Shown here: positions 8,747 through 17,978 of the stretch, in pieces
Layout of the letters: each line of letters opens with the position of its first letter
Position numbering within the stretch: the stretch's first letter is position 1
Assembly: GCA_963803495.1 (NCBI GenBank)
Contig: CAWDMP010000002.1
Coordinates: 2,418,001 to 2,482,000 of the forward strand
DNA from: Persicitalea sp963803495
GTDB taxonomy: Bacteria > Bacteroidota > Bacteroidia > Cytophagales > Spirosomataceae
Length of the DNA: 64,000 nucleotides
Direction: 5' to 3'
The notes under the pieces: generated by a model
What the model was told of the DNA's origin: nothing
Database searches by the model: none
The model's input: only the letters and a program-made list of their open reading frames with translations
Made by a program: the position numbers and the translations under genes

Positions 8747-10237
8747 ATGGAAGAAGCCCACAAGTACTTAGATACCCTACTCAAAGAAATTCCCGATGCC
8801 AACGTCGCCGGGCGCACCGACCGCCCGGTGGCGGGCCTGACGCTGGACTCCCGCCAAGCCGGGCCGGGTATGGCTTTCGCGGCCGTGCGCGGCACGCAGG
8901 TCGACGGGCACGGCTTCATCGAAAAAGCCATCGCGCTGGGGGCGGAGGTAATCGTCTGTGAGGATCTTCCCGCCAACACGGTTGCCGACGTCACCTATGT
9001 GCAGGTGCTCGACTCAGCGCGGGCGCTTGGGTTGCTGGCGGCGGCGTTCTATGGGCATCCGTCGCGGGCGTTTCAGCTCATCGGCGTAACGGGTACCAAC
9101 GGCAAAACCTCCGTCGCGACGCTGCTGTTCGGGATGTTTCGGGCGCTGGGCTACCGCTGCGGGCTTATCTCGACGGTGCAAAACCAGATCGAGGATGAGG
9201 TAATTCCCGCTACCCACACTACGCCCGATGCCGTAGCACTCAACGCCCTGCTGGCCCAAATGCAGCGACAAAAATGCGACTTCGTATTTATGGAAGTCAG
9301 CTCGCACGCCGTGGTGCAGCAGCGCATCACCGGGCTGACGTTCGGCGGCGGTATCTTTACCAACATCACGCACGATCACCTCGATTTTCACAAAACCTTC
9401 GATAACTACATCAAGGCCAAAAAAGGCTTCTTCGACCAGTTGCCGCGTCAAGCATTTGCACTCGTCAACATCGACGACCGCCGTGGCAGCGTGATGGTGC
9501 AGAACACCGCCGCCAAAGTCGAAACCTATTCGCTCCAAACGATGGCCGCCTTCAAGGGCAAGTTGCTGTCCGAAACCCTCTACGGGATGCACATGGACCT
9601 GAACGGGCAGGAAGTCTGGTTTCGGCTCATCGGCCGTTTCAACGCATATAACCTGCTGGCCGTGTACGGCGCGGCGGTATTACTGGGCGAAGCACCCGAG
9701 GAAGTACTGGCGGTACTTTCTGAGTTATCAAGCCCACCGGGTCGCTTCGAGCAGGTACACTCGGCGCAGAAAGTGGTAGGTATCGTCGACTACGCCCACA
9801 CGCCCGACGCGCTACAGAATGTATTGGAAACAATCAATGAATTGCGGCAGGGCGAGGAGCGCATCATCACGGTGGTAGGCTGCGGCGGCAATCGCGACGC
9901 CGGGAAGCGCCCCAAAATGGCCGCCATCGCCTCCAACCTTAGCGACCGCGTGTTCCTGACTTCCGACAACCCACGCCACGAGAATCCGCTGACTATCATC
10001 GAGCAAATGCGGGCGGGGGTACCGGCCTTGCACTTCAAGAAAGTGACCGAAATTCCCGAGCGCCGCGAGGCCATTTACCGAGCCTGCGCCGAAGCCAGGG
10101 CCGGCGACATCGTACTCGTAGCGGGCAAAGGCCACGAAAACTATCAGGAGATTCAGGGCGTAAAACATGATTTCGACGATCGGCAGGTGCTGCAAGAGGG
10201 TTTCTTGGTTACGGAAAGGAGAAGGGTAGAAGGGTAG
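8747..10237 (+). CDS. murE: UDP-MurNAc-L-Ala-D-Glu:meso-diaminopimelate ligase MurE
   Basis: A 496-residue Mur ligase that adds the third amino acid to the cytoplasmic peptidoglycan precursor. The ATP-binding loop GVTGTNGKTSVATL lies near residue 112-125, followed by TTPDAVALNALL, EVSSHA and NITHDHLDFH. The motif DNPRHE (near 407) is the DNPR signature for meso-diaminopimelate rather than lysine. The C-terminal codons and stop lie inside an 8-bp tandem repeat, so the last few residues (RRRVEG) would change if the repeat number changed. Confidence 0.96.
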   Translation: MEEAHKYLDTLLKEIPDANVAGRTDRPVAGLTLDSRQAGPGMAFAAVRGTQVDGHGFIEKAIALGAEVIVCEDLPANTVADVTYVQVLDSARALGLLAAAFYGHPSRAFQLIGVTGTNGKTSVATLLFGMFRALGYRCGLISTVQNQIEDEVIPATHTTPDAVALNALLAQMQRQKCDFVFMEVSSHAVVQQRITGLTFGGGIFTNITHDHLDFHKTFDNYIKAKKGFFDQLPRQAFALVNIDDRRGSVMVQNTAAKVETYSLQTMAAFKGKLLSETLYGMHMDLNGQEVWFRLIGRFNAYNLLAVYGAAVLLGEAPEEVLAVLSELSSPPGRFEQVHSAQKVVGIVDYAHTPDALQNVLETINELRQGEERIITVVGCGGNRDAGKRPKMAAIASNLSDRVFLTSDNPRHENPLTIIEQMRAGVPALHFKKVTEIPERREAIYRACAEARAGDIVLVAGKGHENYQEIQGVKHDFDDRQVLQEGFLVTERRRVEG

Positions 10238-10260
10238 AAGGGTAGAAGGGTAGAAGGGAA
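10221..10260. repeat. 8-bp tandem repeat at the end of murE
   Basis: Five consecutive copies of GAAGGGTA, the last with one mismatch. The murE stop codon is formed within the repeat. Since 8 is not a multiple of 3, gain or loss of one unit would alter the MurE C-terminus. Confidence 0.85.
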
Positions 10261-10385
10261 TTTCACGATTCGAATCACGAGTGAAAAACTTAGCTATCGC
10301 ACTTCCAAGTCAAAGAGAGTGCCATTTTCCCGTTAAACGTTGACCTTTTCCCCCTTCTCCCTTTCCCCCGTCCACCCTTTTTTCC

Positions 10386-10393
10386 TACTTTTG
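10386..10393 (+). promoter_or_regulatory. Candidate -7 promoter element before mraY
   Basis: TACTTTTG fits the Bacteroidota -7 consensus TAnnTTTG and lies 27 bp before the mraY ATG. No TTG is seen at the usual -33 distance, because the upstream sequence is a C/T-rich tract. The call is weak. Confidence 0.35.
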
Positions 10394-10419
10394 CCGCACC
10401 CTACATTTTTTCCCCTTCT

Positions 10420-11634
10420 ATGCTTTATTATTTGTTCGATTATCTCGACAAACAATTCAACTTTCCCGGCGCGGGCGTTTTCCAATACATTTCTTTTCGC
10501 GCGTTGAGCTGCACGATTTTGTCGCTGGTAATCGGGGCCGTGTACGGGAGCAGGATTATCGAATACCTGCGCCACAAGCAAGTAGGTGAGAGCATCCGGG
10601 ACCTGGGATTGGAAGGCCAAATGGAAAAAAAAGGCACCCCGACGATGGGCGGATTCATCATCCTGGCCGCACTGCTGATTCCGGTACTGCTTTTCGCCAA
10701 CCTCACCAATGTGTACATCATCCTGCTGGTCATCACAGCCATCTGGACGGGTATGATAGGCTTTCTGGACGACTACCTCAAAAAATTTAAGAACAACAAG
10801 GAAGGCCTGGCGGGCCGATTCAAGATCATCGGACAAGTGGGACTCGGCTTGATCGTCGGCCTGACGCTGTCGTTCAACTCGCACGTCAGGATCAGAATTT
10901 ACGATCAGCCAGTGGGGGGTGTCGCCTCTGGCAGCACCCAGCAGTTCAAGGACATCGTCAATCCCATGATCACCAATGTACCATTCCTGAAAAACAACGA
11001 ATTCGACTACAGCTCCCTCCTGTTCGGCTGGTTGCCCGACGAGTACACCTGGATTATTTACACGCTGGTGGCTATTTTCATCATCACCGCCGTGTCCAAC
11101 GGCGCCAACATTACCGACGGCATCGACGGGCTGGCAGCGGGTACCTCGGGCATCATCGCGCTCACGCTGGGCGTGCTGGCTTACCTGTCGGGTAACCTGC
11201 GGTTTGCACAGTACCTCAACATCATGTACATCCCCAATTCCGGCGAAATGGTGATCTTCTGCGCGGCGCTCATCGGGGCCTGCGTGGGCTTTCTGTGGTA
11301 CAATGCCTATCCGGCCCAGGTATTCATGGGCGATACGGGCAGCTTGATGCTGGGCGGCGTGATTGCGGTACTGGCGCTGGCGATTCGCAAGGAGCTACTC
11401 ATTCCGGTGCTGTGCGGCGTGTTTTTTGCCGAAAGTCTGTCGGTAATTTTGCAAGTCAGCTACTTCAAGTACACCAAAAAACGATACGGCGAGGGCAGGC
11501 GCATTTTCCTGATATCTCCGGTGCACCACCATTTTCAGAAACAGGGCTACCACGAATCCAAAATCGTGACCCGCTTTTGGATCGTGGGTATCATGCTGGC
11601 CATCCTGGCGCTCGTGACGCTGAAGCTTCGGTAG
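10420..11634 (+). CDS. mraY: Phospho-MurNAc-pentapeptide transferase MraY
   Basis: A 404-residue polytopic membrane enzyme that makes lipid I from UDP-MurNAc-pentapeptide and undecaprenyl phosphate. It has about ten hydrophobic helices, the conserved GTPTMGG, GFLDDYLKK (Mg-binding DD pair), NGANITDGIDGLAAG, QVFMGDTGSLMLGG and the histidine-rich PVHHHFQ loop. It is normally followed by murD, but here the next gene is egtB, so the dcw cluster ends at this point. Confidence 0.96.
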   Translation: MLYYLFDYLDKQFNFPGAGVFQYISFRALSCTILSLVIGAVYGSRIIEYLRHKQVGESIRDLGLEGQMEKKGTPTMGGFIILAALLIPVLLFANLTNVYIILLVITAIWTGMIGFLDDYLKKFKNNKEGLAGRFKIIGQVGLGLIVGLTLSFNSHVRIRIYDQPVGGVASGSTQQFKDIVNPMITNVPFLKNNEFDYSSLLFGWLPDEYTWIIYTLVAIFIITAVSNGANITDGIDGLAAGTSGIIALTLGVLAYLSGNLRFAQYLNIMYIPNSGEMVIFCAALIGACVGFLWYNAYPAQVFMGDTGSLMLGGVIAVLALAIRKELLIPVLCGVFFAESLSVILQVSYFKYTKKRYGEGRRIFLISPVHHHFQKQGYHESKIVTRFWIVGIMLAILALVTLKLR

Positions 11635-11722
11635 CATCCCGAACAACTTCCCCTCATGGCGGGTTTCTTCCTGACTGGCACGACTTTGTTGTTTTGCCTC
11701 TCTGAAAAAACACGCTGCTGCC

Positions 11723-12921
11723 ATGCTTCACGATACCGATACCCTCGAACTTGCCCCTGATACCACGCAACACCGCGACGTCGCGGCTAGCTACGAGGTA
11801 GTGCGGCGCTACACCGAAGACCTTTGCGAGCCCCTACAGGCGGAAGACTATATTCCGCAACCGGTCGAGTTTGTGAGTCCGCCGAAATGGCATCTGGCCC
11901 ATACCAGTTGGTTTTTTGAGGAATTTATTTTGGTGAAGTACCTGGCAGATTACCAGCGCTACCACCCCGATTTCAGCTACCTTTTCAATAGCTACTACAA
12001 TCATATGGGCACCCGTGTGATCCGCACCGATCGCGGCAACATCACCCGGCCCGGCGTGCAGGAAGTGTACCGCTACCGCGCCCATGTCGACGAAGCCATG
12101 CGTGAACTGTTGGCCGAAAATACCACATCCGAACTCGCTGAACTCGTCATATTAGGTCTTAACCACGAGCAGCAGCATCAGGAGCTGCTCATCACGGATT
12201 TGAAGTACATCTTCGGCCACAACCCGATTTTCCCGGTGTACAAGCAAGATTTTTCGCTGACCGAAGTTAAAAACGAAGAATCAGGCTGGGCTACCGTCGA
12301 TGCCGGAATCTACGAGATAGGTTTTGAAGAAGGCGATTTCCATTATGATAATGAGCTGGGCCGTCACAAGTATACCTCGAAGATTTCAAGATCAGCAAGG
12401 CACTCGTGACCAACGACGAGTACCTCGAATTCATCACCGATGGCGGCTACCAAAATTTTGACCTATGGCTCGATGAAGGTTGGCAGTGGGTCAATGCCCA
12501 CGAAGCCAAGGCTCCGCTCCACTGGCACAAAATCGAAGGTACCTGGCACCAGTACACGCTCGGCGGTTTGCAGGAAGTGAATCCCAAGACGGTACTATGC
12601 CACGTCAATTTTTATGAAGCCACCGCTTTCGCTGCCTGGAAAGGGATGCGGTTGCCCACCGAATTTGAGTGGGAAGCCGCCGCGCCGCAGTTTTCCTGGG
12701 GACAACGCTGGGAGTGGACGCACAGTGCGTACTTACCCTACCCACGATTTAGCAAAGCACCCGGCGCTCTCGGTGAGTACAATGGCAAGTTCATGATCAA
12801 CCAAATGGTCCTGCGCGGTGGCTCCACCGCCACCTCGCCCGGCCACAGCCGCGCCACCTACCGCAACTTCTTCCCGCCGCATTTGCAATGGCAGTGCATG
12901 GGAATCCGGTTGGTCAAGTAA
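11723..12921 (+). CDS. egtB: Ergothioneine biosynthesis protein EgtB, one frameshift
   Basis: Iron-dependent sulfoxide synthase that oxidatively joins a thiol donor to hercynine. The N-terminal DinB-like domain carries the metal motif WHLAHTSWFFEE and LNHEQQHQE; the C-terminal half is the formylglycine-enzyme-like fold (FYEATAFAAWKGMRLPTEFEWE, ending GGSTATSPGHSRATYRNFFPP). The frame breaks after base 12370. Restoring one lost base there gives HKVYLEDFKISKALVTNDEYLEF, a continuous 399-residue protein of normal length. This is the only -1 shift among the broken genes here. egtD follows after 18 bp. Confidence 0.88.
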
Positions 12922-12939
12922 GGGGAGAAAGGGTGAGGG

Positions 12940-14028
12940 GTGAACGGTTTTTTATCAAACTTTTCAACAATTACACGACAGCGCGGGCTATCCCGTCAAC
13001 GATTACGCAACCACACAACCTTACATACATTGTCAACTATCCATTATCCACCCGCTCCGGCGTACCGGTCCATTGAACTAAACCCTTTCGCTGAAGATGT
13101 GCAGAAAGGTCTTTCCGCTTCGCCGAAAACGCTGATGTCCAAGTACTTTTACGACGATGAGGGTAGCCGGATTTTCCAGCAAATCATGGATATGCCGGAG
13201 TACTACCTAACCCGCGCCGAAATGGAAATCATGACGGAGCAGGCGTCCGCCATTGCCGACGCGCTGCCCTACGATGAGCCTTTCAATATCATCGAGCTAG
13301 GAGCTGGCGATGGGTCGAAAACCAATCAGCTGCTGAAGTACCTGGTGCAGCAGAATGTCAGATTTACGTATGTCCCGATCGATATATCGGGCGAGGCGAT
13401 GCAGCATCTGGAGGCCAGGCTGGCCCAGAGTATGCCCGGTCTCGACGTGCGGCCCGTAGTGGGCGATTACTTCAAGGCACTTGATGAGCTCGATTCGGAG
13501 GGAAGGCCCAACCTCTACCTGTTTATGGGGGGCAACATCGGCAACTACGAAAGGCAAGGCGCGCTCGACCTGCTCAAGATGTTGCGCAACGTGATGCAGG
13601 ACAATGGACGCTTGTTGACGGGCTTCGACCTGCGCAAAGACCCCCGTATTATTCAGAAAGCCTATGACGATTCACACGGTATCACCCGCGCTTTTAACCT
13701 CAATCTGCTCACGCGCATGAACCGCGAATTGGATGCAGACTTTGATCTCGACGCCTTTGGCTTTTACTGTTTCTACAACCCCCGCAATGGCGAGGTGCGG
13801 AGCGCGCTGGTAAGTCTGACCGATCAGGAAGTAGGCATTGGAGCGCTCGAACAGGCCTTTCATTTTCAGGCCAACGAGTTAATCAACACGGAGCTTTCCA
13901 AGAAATACACGCTCGACGAAATCGAGGGACTAGCCGCCAAGAGCGGATTTGTGGTACAGGAGAATTTCTTTGATAGCCAGCAGTACTTTACGGATAGCTT
14001 GTGGCGCGTTGGTATGGCGAAATTTTGA
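12940..14028 (+). CDS. egtD: L-histidine N-alpha-methyltransferase EgtD
   Basis: SAM-dependent enzyme converting histidine to hercynine, the first step of ergothioneine synthesis; EgtB next door uses the product. Family marks are SKYFYDDEGSRIFQQI, PEYYLTRAE, IELGAGDGSKT, LYLFMGGNIGNYE and TGFDLRKDP. The start is uncertain. The GTG at 12940 gives 362 residues with about 40 unalignable N-terminal residues. The conserved region begins near FAEDVQKGLS (about 13085), and no ATG lies before it in frame, so the true start may be a non-ATG codon around 12940-13080. Confidence 0.9.
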   Translation: MNGFLSNFSTITRQRGLSRQRLRNHTTLHTLSTIHYPPAPAYRSIELNPFAEDVQKGLSASPKTLMSKYFYDDEGSRIFQQIMDMPEYYLTRAEMEIMTEQASAIADALPYDEPFNIIELGAGDGSKTNQLLKYLVQQNVRFTYVPIDISGEAMQHLEARLAQSMPGLDVRPVVGDYFKALDELDSEGRPNLYLFMGGNIGNYERQGALDLLKMLRNVMQDNGRLLTGFDLRKDPRIIQKAYDDSHGITRAFNLNLLTRMNRELDADFDLDAFGFYCFYNPRNGEVRSALVSLTDQEVGIGALEQAFHFQANELINTELSKKYTLDEIEGLAAKSGFVVQENFFDSQQYFTDSLWRVGMAKF

Positions 14029-14145
14029 GTTTACGGCAAATAAGACCCTCTTAACTATCGGCATTTTCGCCTTCTATATTCGTTAGTTCAAGGGAAACAA
14101 ACAATTACTTTCGTCGTATTAGTACTTGAATAAACACTCACGATT

Positions 14146-14361
14146 ATGCAAACCACCACCGAAGCCCGCCGTTATATAGACAACGCCAAGGAAATTCTTC
14201 GCGAGAAGGCGAGAAAAGAAGATGGCTTTTACCAAGATGCCAAATACGTAAGAAATGCGGGCCATACAGCCTGCATAGGCGTTTTGATGGCATTGGATGG
14301 ATTGTTTGGTAAACGCGCCGAAACGATTATTGACTGGGTTGAGACGAAGACCGCTGCTTAA
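14146..14361 (+). CDS. DUF5618 family protein, internally shortened
   Basis: A 71-residue protein. The first 50 residues (EARRYIDNAKEILREKARK and YVRNAGHTACIGVLMALDGL) match the start of the DUF5618 family, HEPN-like helical proteins of about 110-120 residues. From there it runs straight into AETIIDWVETK, which looks like the family's last helix. About 45 central residues (the WYQ and LGYDG region as remembered from the family) appear to be missing in frame. It may therefore be non-functional or a mini-version. The family match is recalled, not computed. Confidence 0.65.
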   Translation: MQTTTEARRYIDNAKEILREKARKEDGFYQDAKYVRNAGHTACIGVLMALDGLFGKRAETIIDWVETKTAA

Positions 14362-14452
14362 AGACGCTTTTTCAATGTTTTTTAATTCACAAGACTTTAC
14401 CAAAATGTGCCGCCCCGCCGGGGCTCGTGCTTTGTTCTGGCTGTATTCACTG

Positions 14453-14485
14453 CTACAAAGATTTGGCCTCTCCGAGGCCCTTTTG
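14453..14485. repeat. Short interspersed repeat with GGCCTCTCCGAGGCC core
   Basis: CTACAAAGATTTGGCCTCTC followed by CGAGGCCCTTTTG. The core GGCCTCTCCGAGGCC is an inverted repeat. Two related copies lie at 54968-55061 between tldE and tldD. This copy overlaps the open frame upstream of the dehydrogenase signal peptide. Confidence 0.65.
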
Positions 14486-14503
14486 CCAACGACTTGTTGT
14501 AGG

Positions 14504-17122
14504 TTGAAAGTTTTGGGTACTCTTGCGATAGCTTTGACGGTTGTCATTACCACCTCTCACGCCCAGGTCCCCGAAGAAAATCGCTTTACCAAAACCGTAC
14601 TATCCAACGACCTCAACGAGCCGATGGAAATAGCGATTGCGCCCGATGGGCGGATCTTTTTCACGGAACGGAAGGGGAATTTTTATATGTACGACCCAGC
14701 CACGCGGCAGACGAAACTCGTCCGGGAGTTTCCGGTGTACTGGGAAACCAAGTACGGCAACGGTCTGATCGGCCTGGCGCTGGACCCTGATTTTGCCCAA
14801 AATCATTACATTTATTTTTACAATACCCCCATTTCCGAAACGCCCAAACAGCATGTGTCGCGCTTTACGCTGAACGATGACAACACGCTCGATGTGGCGT
14901 CGGAGAAGGTAATGCTCGAAATCCCGATCGACTACGAAATCAGCCGCCACACCGGGGGCTCACTGGCCTTTGGGCTCGACGGCAATCTGTACATCTCGGT
15001 GGGTGATAATACCAGTCCGTTCGCTTCCAACGGCTTCACGCCCATCGACGAGCGGCCAGGGCGCAAGCTGTTCGATGATCAGCGGGCGGCGAGCAACGCC
15101 AACGACCTGCGCGGCAAAATCCTGCGCATCCATCCTGAACCGGACGGTACCGCGACCATTCCTGACGGCAACTTGTTTGCGAAAGGTACGGCGGGTACCC
15201 GGCCCGAAATTTACATCATGGGTTGCCGCAATCCCTACCGCATCACGGTCGACCCGAAAACGGGTATCCTGTACTGGGGCGAGATTGGTCCAGACAGTGG
15301 CCAGGACGGCGCGCCGGGTCCGCGCGGCTACGACGAGTACAACCAGGCCAAAAAACCCGGTAACTACGGCTGGCCCTACTTTATCGGCGACAACATCGCT
15401 TACCACGATTTTGATTTTGCTACCGATGAGGTAGGTCCGCGCTTCGATCCGGCGCATCCGGTCAACGATTCGCCCAACAATACGGGCATCCAGGACCTAC
15501 CGCCCGCGCAAAAGGCGCTGGTGTGGTATCCTTACGATGTCTCGCCGGAATTTCCCGAGCTGGGCAAGGGCGGACGCAGCGCCATCATCGGGCCCGTGTA
15601 CAACTTCGACCCGGCGCTGAAATCCGATACCAAGTTCCCGGAGTACTTCGACCAGAAGTTATTCATTACCGAATGGATGCGCAACTGGGTCTTTGCGGTA
15701 GATATGGACGCCGATAAAAACTACAAAGGCCTCGAACAATTTATGCCCGTTACGGGCGACTTCCGGCGGCCGATCGACATGGATTTCGGGCCCGATGGCT
15801 CGCTTTACGCCCTGGAATACGGCTCCGTCTATGGCATCGACAACGCCGACGCCCGGCTGGTGCGCATCGACTATAATGCCGGGAACCGCGCTCCAGTGGC
15901 GGTTATCTCGGCTTCGGACACGCTGGGTACCGCCCCGCTTAAAGTAAGTTTCGACGCTTCCAAAAGCTACGACCTGGACCGCGATGCGATTTCCTTCCAG
16001 TGGAGTTTTGGAGGCAAAACAGTTGCCTCTACTCAGGCTAAGGCTTCCTACACCTTCACCAAAAACGGTACCTACCCCATCGTACTTACCACCACCGACG
16101 CGGCGGGGCTGCACCACGCCGATACTTTGATGATTCGGGTGGGAAATACCTTGCCGAAGGTAACCATCGAGACGCTCAACAACCGGACGTTCTTTTTTGA
16201 CGACCAGCAATTTGCCTATTCCGTGAAAGTGACTGATAAAGAAGACAAAACCATCGACCCAAAGCGGTTGAACGTCAAGCTTACGTTCGTGCCGCAACTC
16301 GCCAATCAGTCTACTTTGATCGGGCACCAGCAGGATGTCGGCAATATGGATTTGGGCAAAGAACTGCTGGAAAAGAGCGACTGCAAAGCCTGCCACCAGT
16401 TGAAGGCCGCTTCGGTAGGCCCGGCCTTTGCCGATATTTCCAATAAATACCGAGGCGACAAGGGCGCGCTGGCTCGGCTGGCCAACAAGGTCATCACGGG
16501 CGGCGGCGGCGTGTGGGGCGAAGTCGCGATGGGGGCCCATCCGCAACTTTCCAAGGAGGAGTCGACTGAGATCGTGAAGTACGTGCTTGCACTCGGCGAG
16601 GCCCAAACATCGCTGCCCGCGCGCGGCAATGTCCCGCTTACCGAGCATACCAGCGAGAAGAAGGCGGGGATGTACCAGCTTACCGCTACTTACACCGACG
16701 GCGGAGGCGGGGGTTTGGAGCCGTTGACAGGCTACAACTCGCTGTGGTTGCGTCCCGCGCGCATCGAGGCGACCCTGGCCGATAGCTTGATTTCGATCGA
16801 GAAAAGCAGGAATTCTTTGTCCGATATAAAAAGTGGCTCGGTATTTGTGCTGAACGACACTGATCTGAAAGAAATCAAAGCAGTACGCTACCGCTACAAG
16901 GTACCTACGCCGGGTTTAAGGCTGGACATCCACCAGGGTTCGGTATCGGGCCCGGTCCTGAGTTCGCTATCGCTTGATTCGGGAGCCGATTTTCTCGAGA
17001 CAGCGGCTCCGCTCAAGGCGAGTACCGGCCAGCACAACCTTTACTTTGTATTCGTACGTCAGGAAAGTGAAGAATCTGATGCTGCTCCGGCTACATTGGA
17101 GTGGGTGCAGTTTGAGCGGTGA
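14504..17122 (+). CDS. PQQ-dependent glucose/sorbosone-type dehydrogenase with PKD and cytochrome c domains
   Basis: A periplasmic multidomain oxidoreductase. Order: signal peptide (GTLAIALTVVITTSHA), soluble quinoprotein-dehydrogenase beta-propeller (about 14.6-15.9 kb; GLIGLALDPDF, GNLYISVGD, GRNPYRIT-like GCRNPYRITVDPKT), PKD domain (about 15.9-16.15 kb; SFDASKSYDLD), class I cytochrome c (haem site CKACH, distal Met in VAMGAHPQL), and a C-terminal beta domain. The propeller would oxidise a sugar and pass electrons to the fused haem. The frame is open back to 14297, but ATGs at 14375 and 14405 would put an interspersed repeat in the protein. TTG 14504 just before the leader peptide is preferred; this start is uncertain. 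Confidence 0.85.
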   Translation: MKVLGTLAIALTVVITTSHAQVPEENRFTKTVLSNDLNEPMEIAIAPDGRIFFTERKGNFYMYDPATRQTKLVREFPVYWETKYGNGLIGLALDPDFAQNHYIYFYNTPISETPKQHVSRFTLNDDNTLDVASEKVMLEIPIDYEISRHTGGSLAFGLDGNLYISVGDNTSPFASNGFTPIDERPGRKLFDDQRAASNANDLRGKILRIHPEPDGTATIPDGNLFAKGTAGTRPEIYIMGCRNPYRITVDPKTGILYWGEIGPDSGQDGAPGPRGYDEYNQAKKPGNYGWPYFIGDNIAYHDFDFATDEVGPRFDPAHPVNDSPNNTGIQDLPPAQKALVWYPYDVSPEFPELGKGGRSAIIGPVYNFDPALKSDTKFPEYFDQKLFITEWMRNWVFAVDMDADKNYKGLEQFMPVTGDFRRPIDMDFGPDGSLYALEYGSVYGIDNADARLVRIDYNAGNRAPVAVISASDTLGTAPLKVSFDASKSYDLDRDAISFQWSFGGKTVASTQAKASYTFTKNGTYPIVLTTTDAAGLHHADTLMIRVGNTLPKVTIETLNNRTFFFDDQQFAYSVKVTDKEDKTIDPKRLNVKLTFVPQLANQSTLIGHQQDVGNMDLGKELLEKSDCKACHQLKAASVGPAFADISNKYRGDKGALARLANKVITGGGGVWGEVAMGAHPQLSKEESTEIVKYVLALGEAQTSLPARGNVPLTEHTSEKKAGMYQLTATYTDGGGGGLEPLTGYNSLWLRPARIEATLADSLISIEKSRNSLSDIKSGSVFVLNDTDLKEIKAVRYRYKVPTPGLRLDIHQGSVSGPVLSSLSLDSGADFLETAAPLKASTGQHNLYFVFVRQESEESDAAPATLEWVQFER

Positions 17123-17200
17123 GTCTGTGGTGCTTTTTTCGGCAAGATTTTTTACTGTTGATTTCGCCTACACGCTCCACTTTTCACAACTCCGTCATCC

Positions 17201-17839
17201 ATGCGTCATCTTCTAATAGTTGCTTGTCTACTAACTTACAGTACCGCGTTCGGGCAGGAATTCAGGCTTCCCTACCAGGACGAGCGCAAAGCGTACATGG
17301 AGATTGGGCTGGGCCTGACGGGTACTGAGGCCGGAGTACCTTATAAAGTAAAACCCGATTTCCTGAAAAATATTCGTTTGAGCGGACAGGTATTCCTGGC
17401 ACCTCAGTTCATCGTGGCTGAGCGCATCAACGTGGGATTGCGACTCGGCGGCGTGTTTCGCCCTCGCTACCAATCCACCGATTCCAGCGCCAGCACTCTT
17501 TTTCAAGACAAATTTACGCCCTACGCCTTGCCGTTTGTCGATGTATACCTGGGCGGCAATGATTACCGAAACGCCCGTTTTTTCTTCGGGGCAGGCGTGG
17601 GCGCTACTTTGGTCGGTAAGTTGGAAACTAGGAACCTGTTAACCCGAGACACTTTTTTCACCCGGCTCCAGGACCGTGACATTTTCCTCACGGTAATGCC
17701 TCACATCGGCGTCACTTTCAGCGATCTGAAAATTCAGGCTGAGTACCTGATGACTTTCCCGCAGGCCACAGCGCTCCCGGCTGTCTACTCGCTGACGCTC
17801 AGCAACACTTTCCCGATGGGACGCCGGAGACTATTTTGA
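17201..17839 (+). CDS. Predicted outer-membrane beta-barrel protein
   Basis: A 212-residue protein with a signal peptide (MRHLLIVACLLTYSTAFG). The mature chain shows alternating hydrophobic strands (YMEIGLGLTGTEAG, INVGLRLGGVF, ARFFFGAGVGATLVG, ILTVMPHIGVTF-like FLTVMPHIGVTFSDL) and ends in Phe, as expected for a small outer-membrane barrel. No specific family was recognised. It follows the dehydrogenase by 79 bp and precedes the copper oxidase; a link to either is not shown. Confidence 0.65.
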   Translation: MRHLLIVACLLTYSTAFGQEFRLPYQDERKAYMEIGLGLTGTEAGVPYKVKPDFLKNIRLSGQVFLAPQFIVAERINVGLRLGGVFRPRYQSTDSSASTLFQDKFTPYALPFVDVYLGGNDYRNARFFFGAGVGATLVGKLETRNLLTRDTFFTRLQDRDIFLTVMPHIGVTFSDLKIQAEYLMTFPQATALPAVYSLTLSNTFPMGRRRLF

Positions 17840-17978
17840 CACTCGCCCCAAGCCGAATCTTGCAAAACACAACTGCAATTCTGTAAATCATCATGGCGAG
17901 AGCTACGGTACTTTTGGTATCGGTCGCTTCGGCCCACTGCCGAAAACGATCCGTTGCTCACGTATCTGCGCCATTTCA

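Noticed and set aside
12406..12921. A separate sulfatase-modifying (FGE) protein that could mature the sulfatase.
   Set aside because: It is the C-terminal half of EgtB, joined to the first half by restoring one base; not an independent gene.
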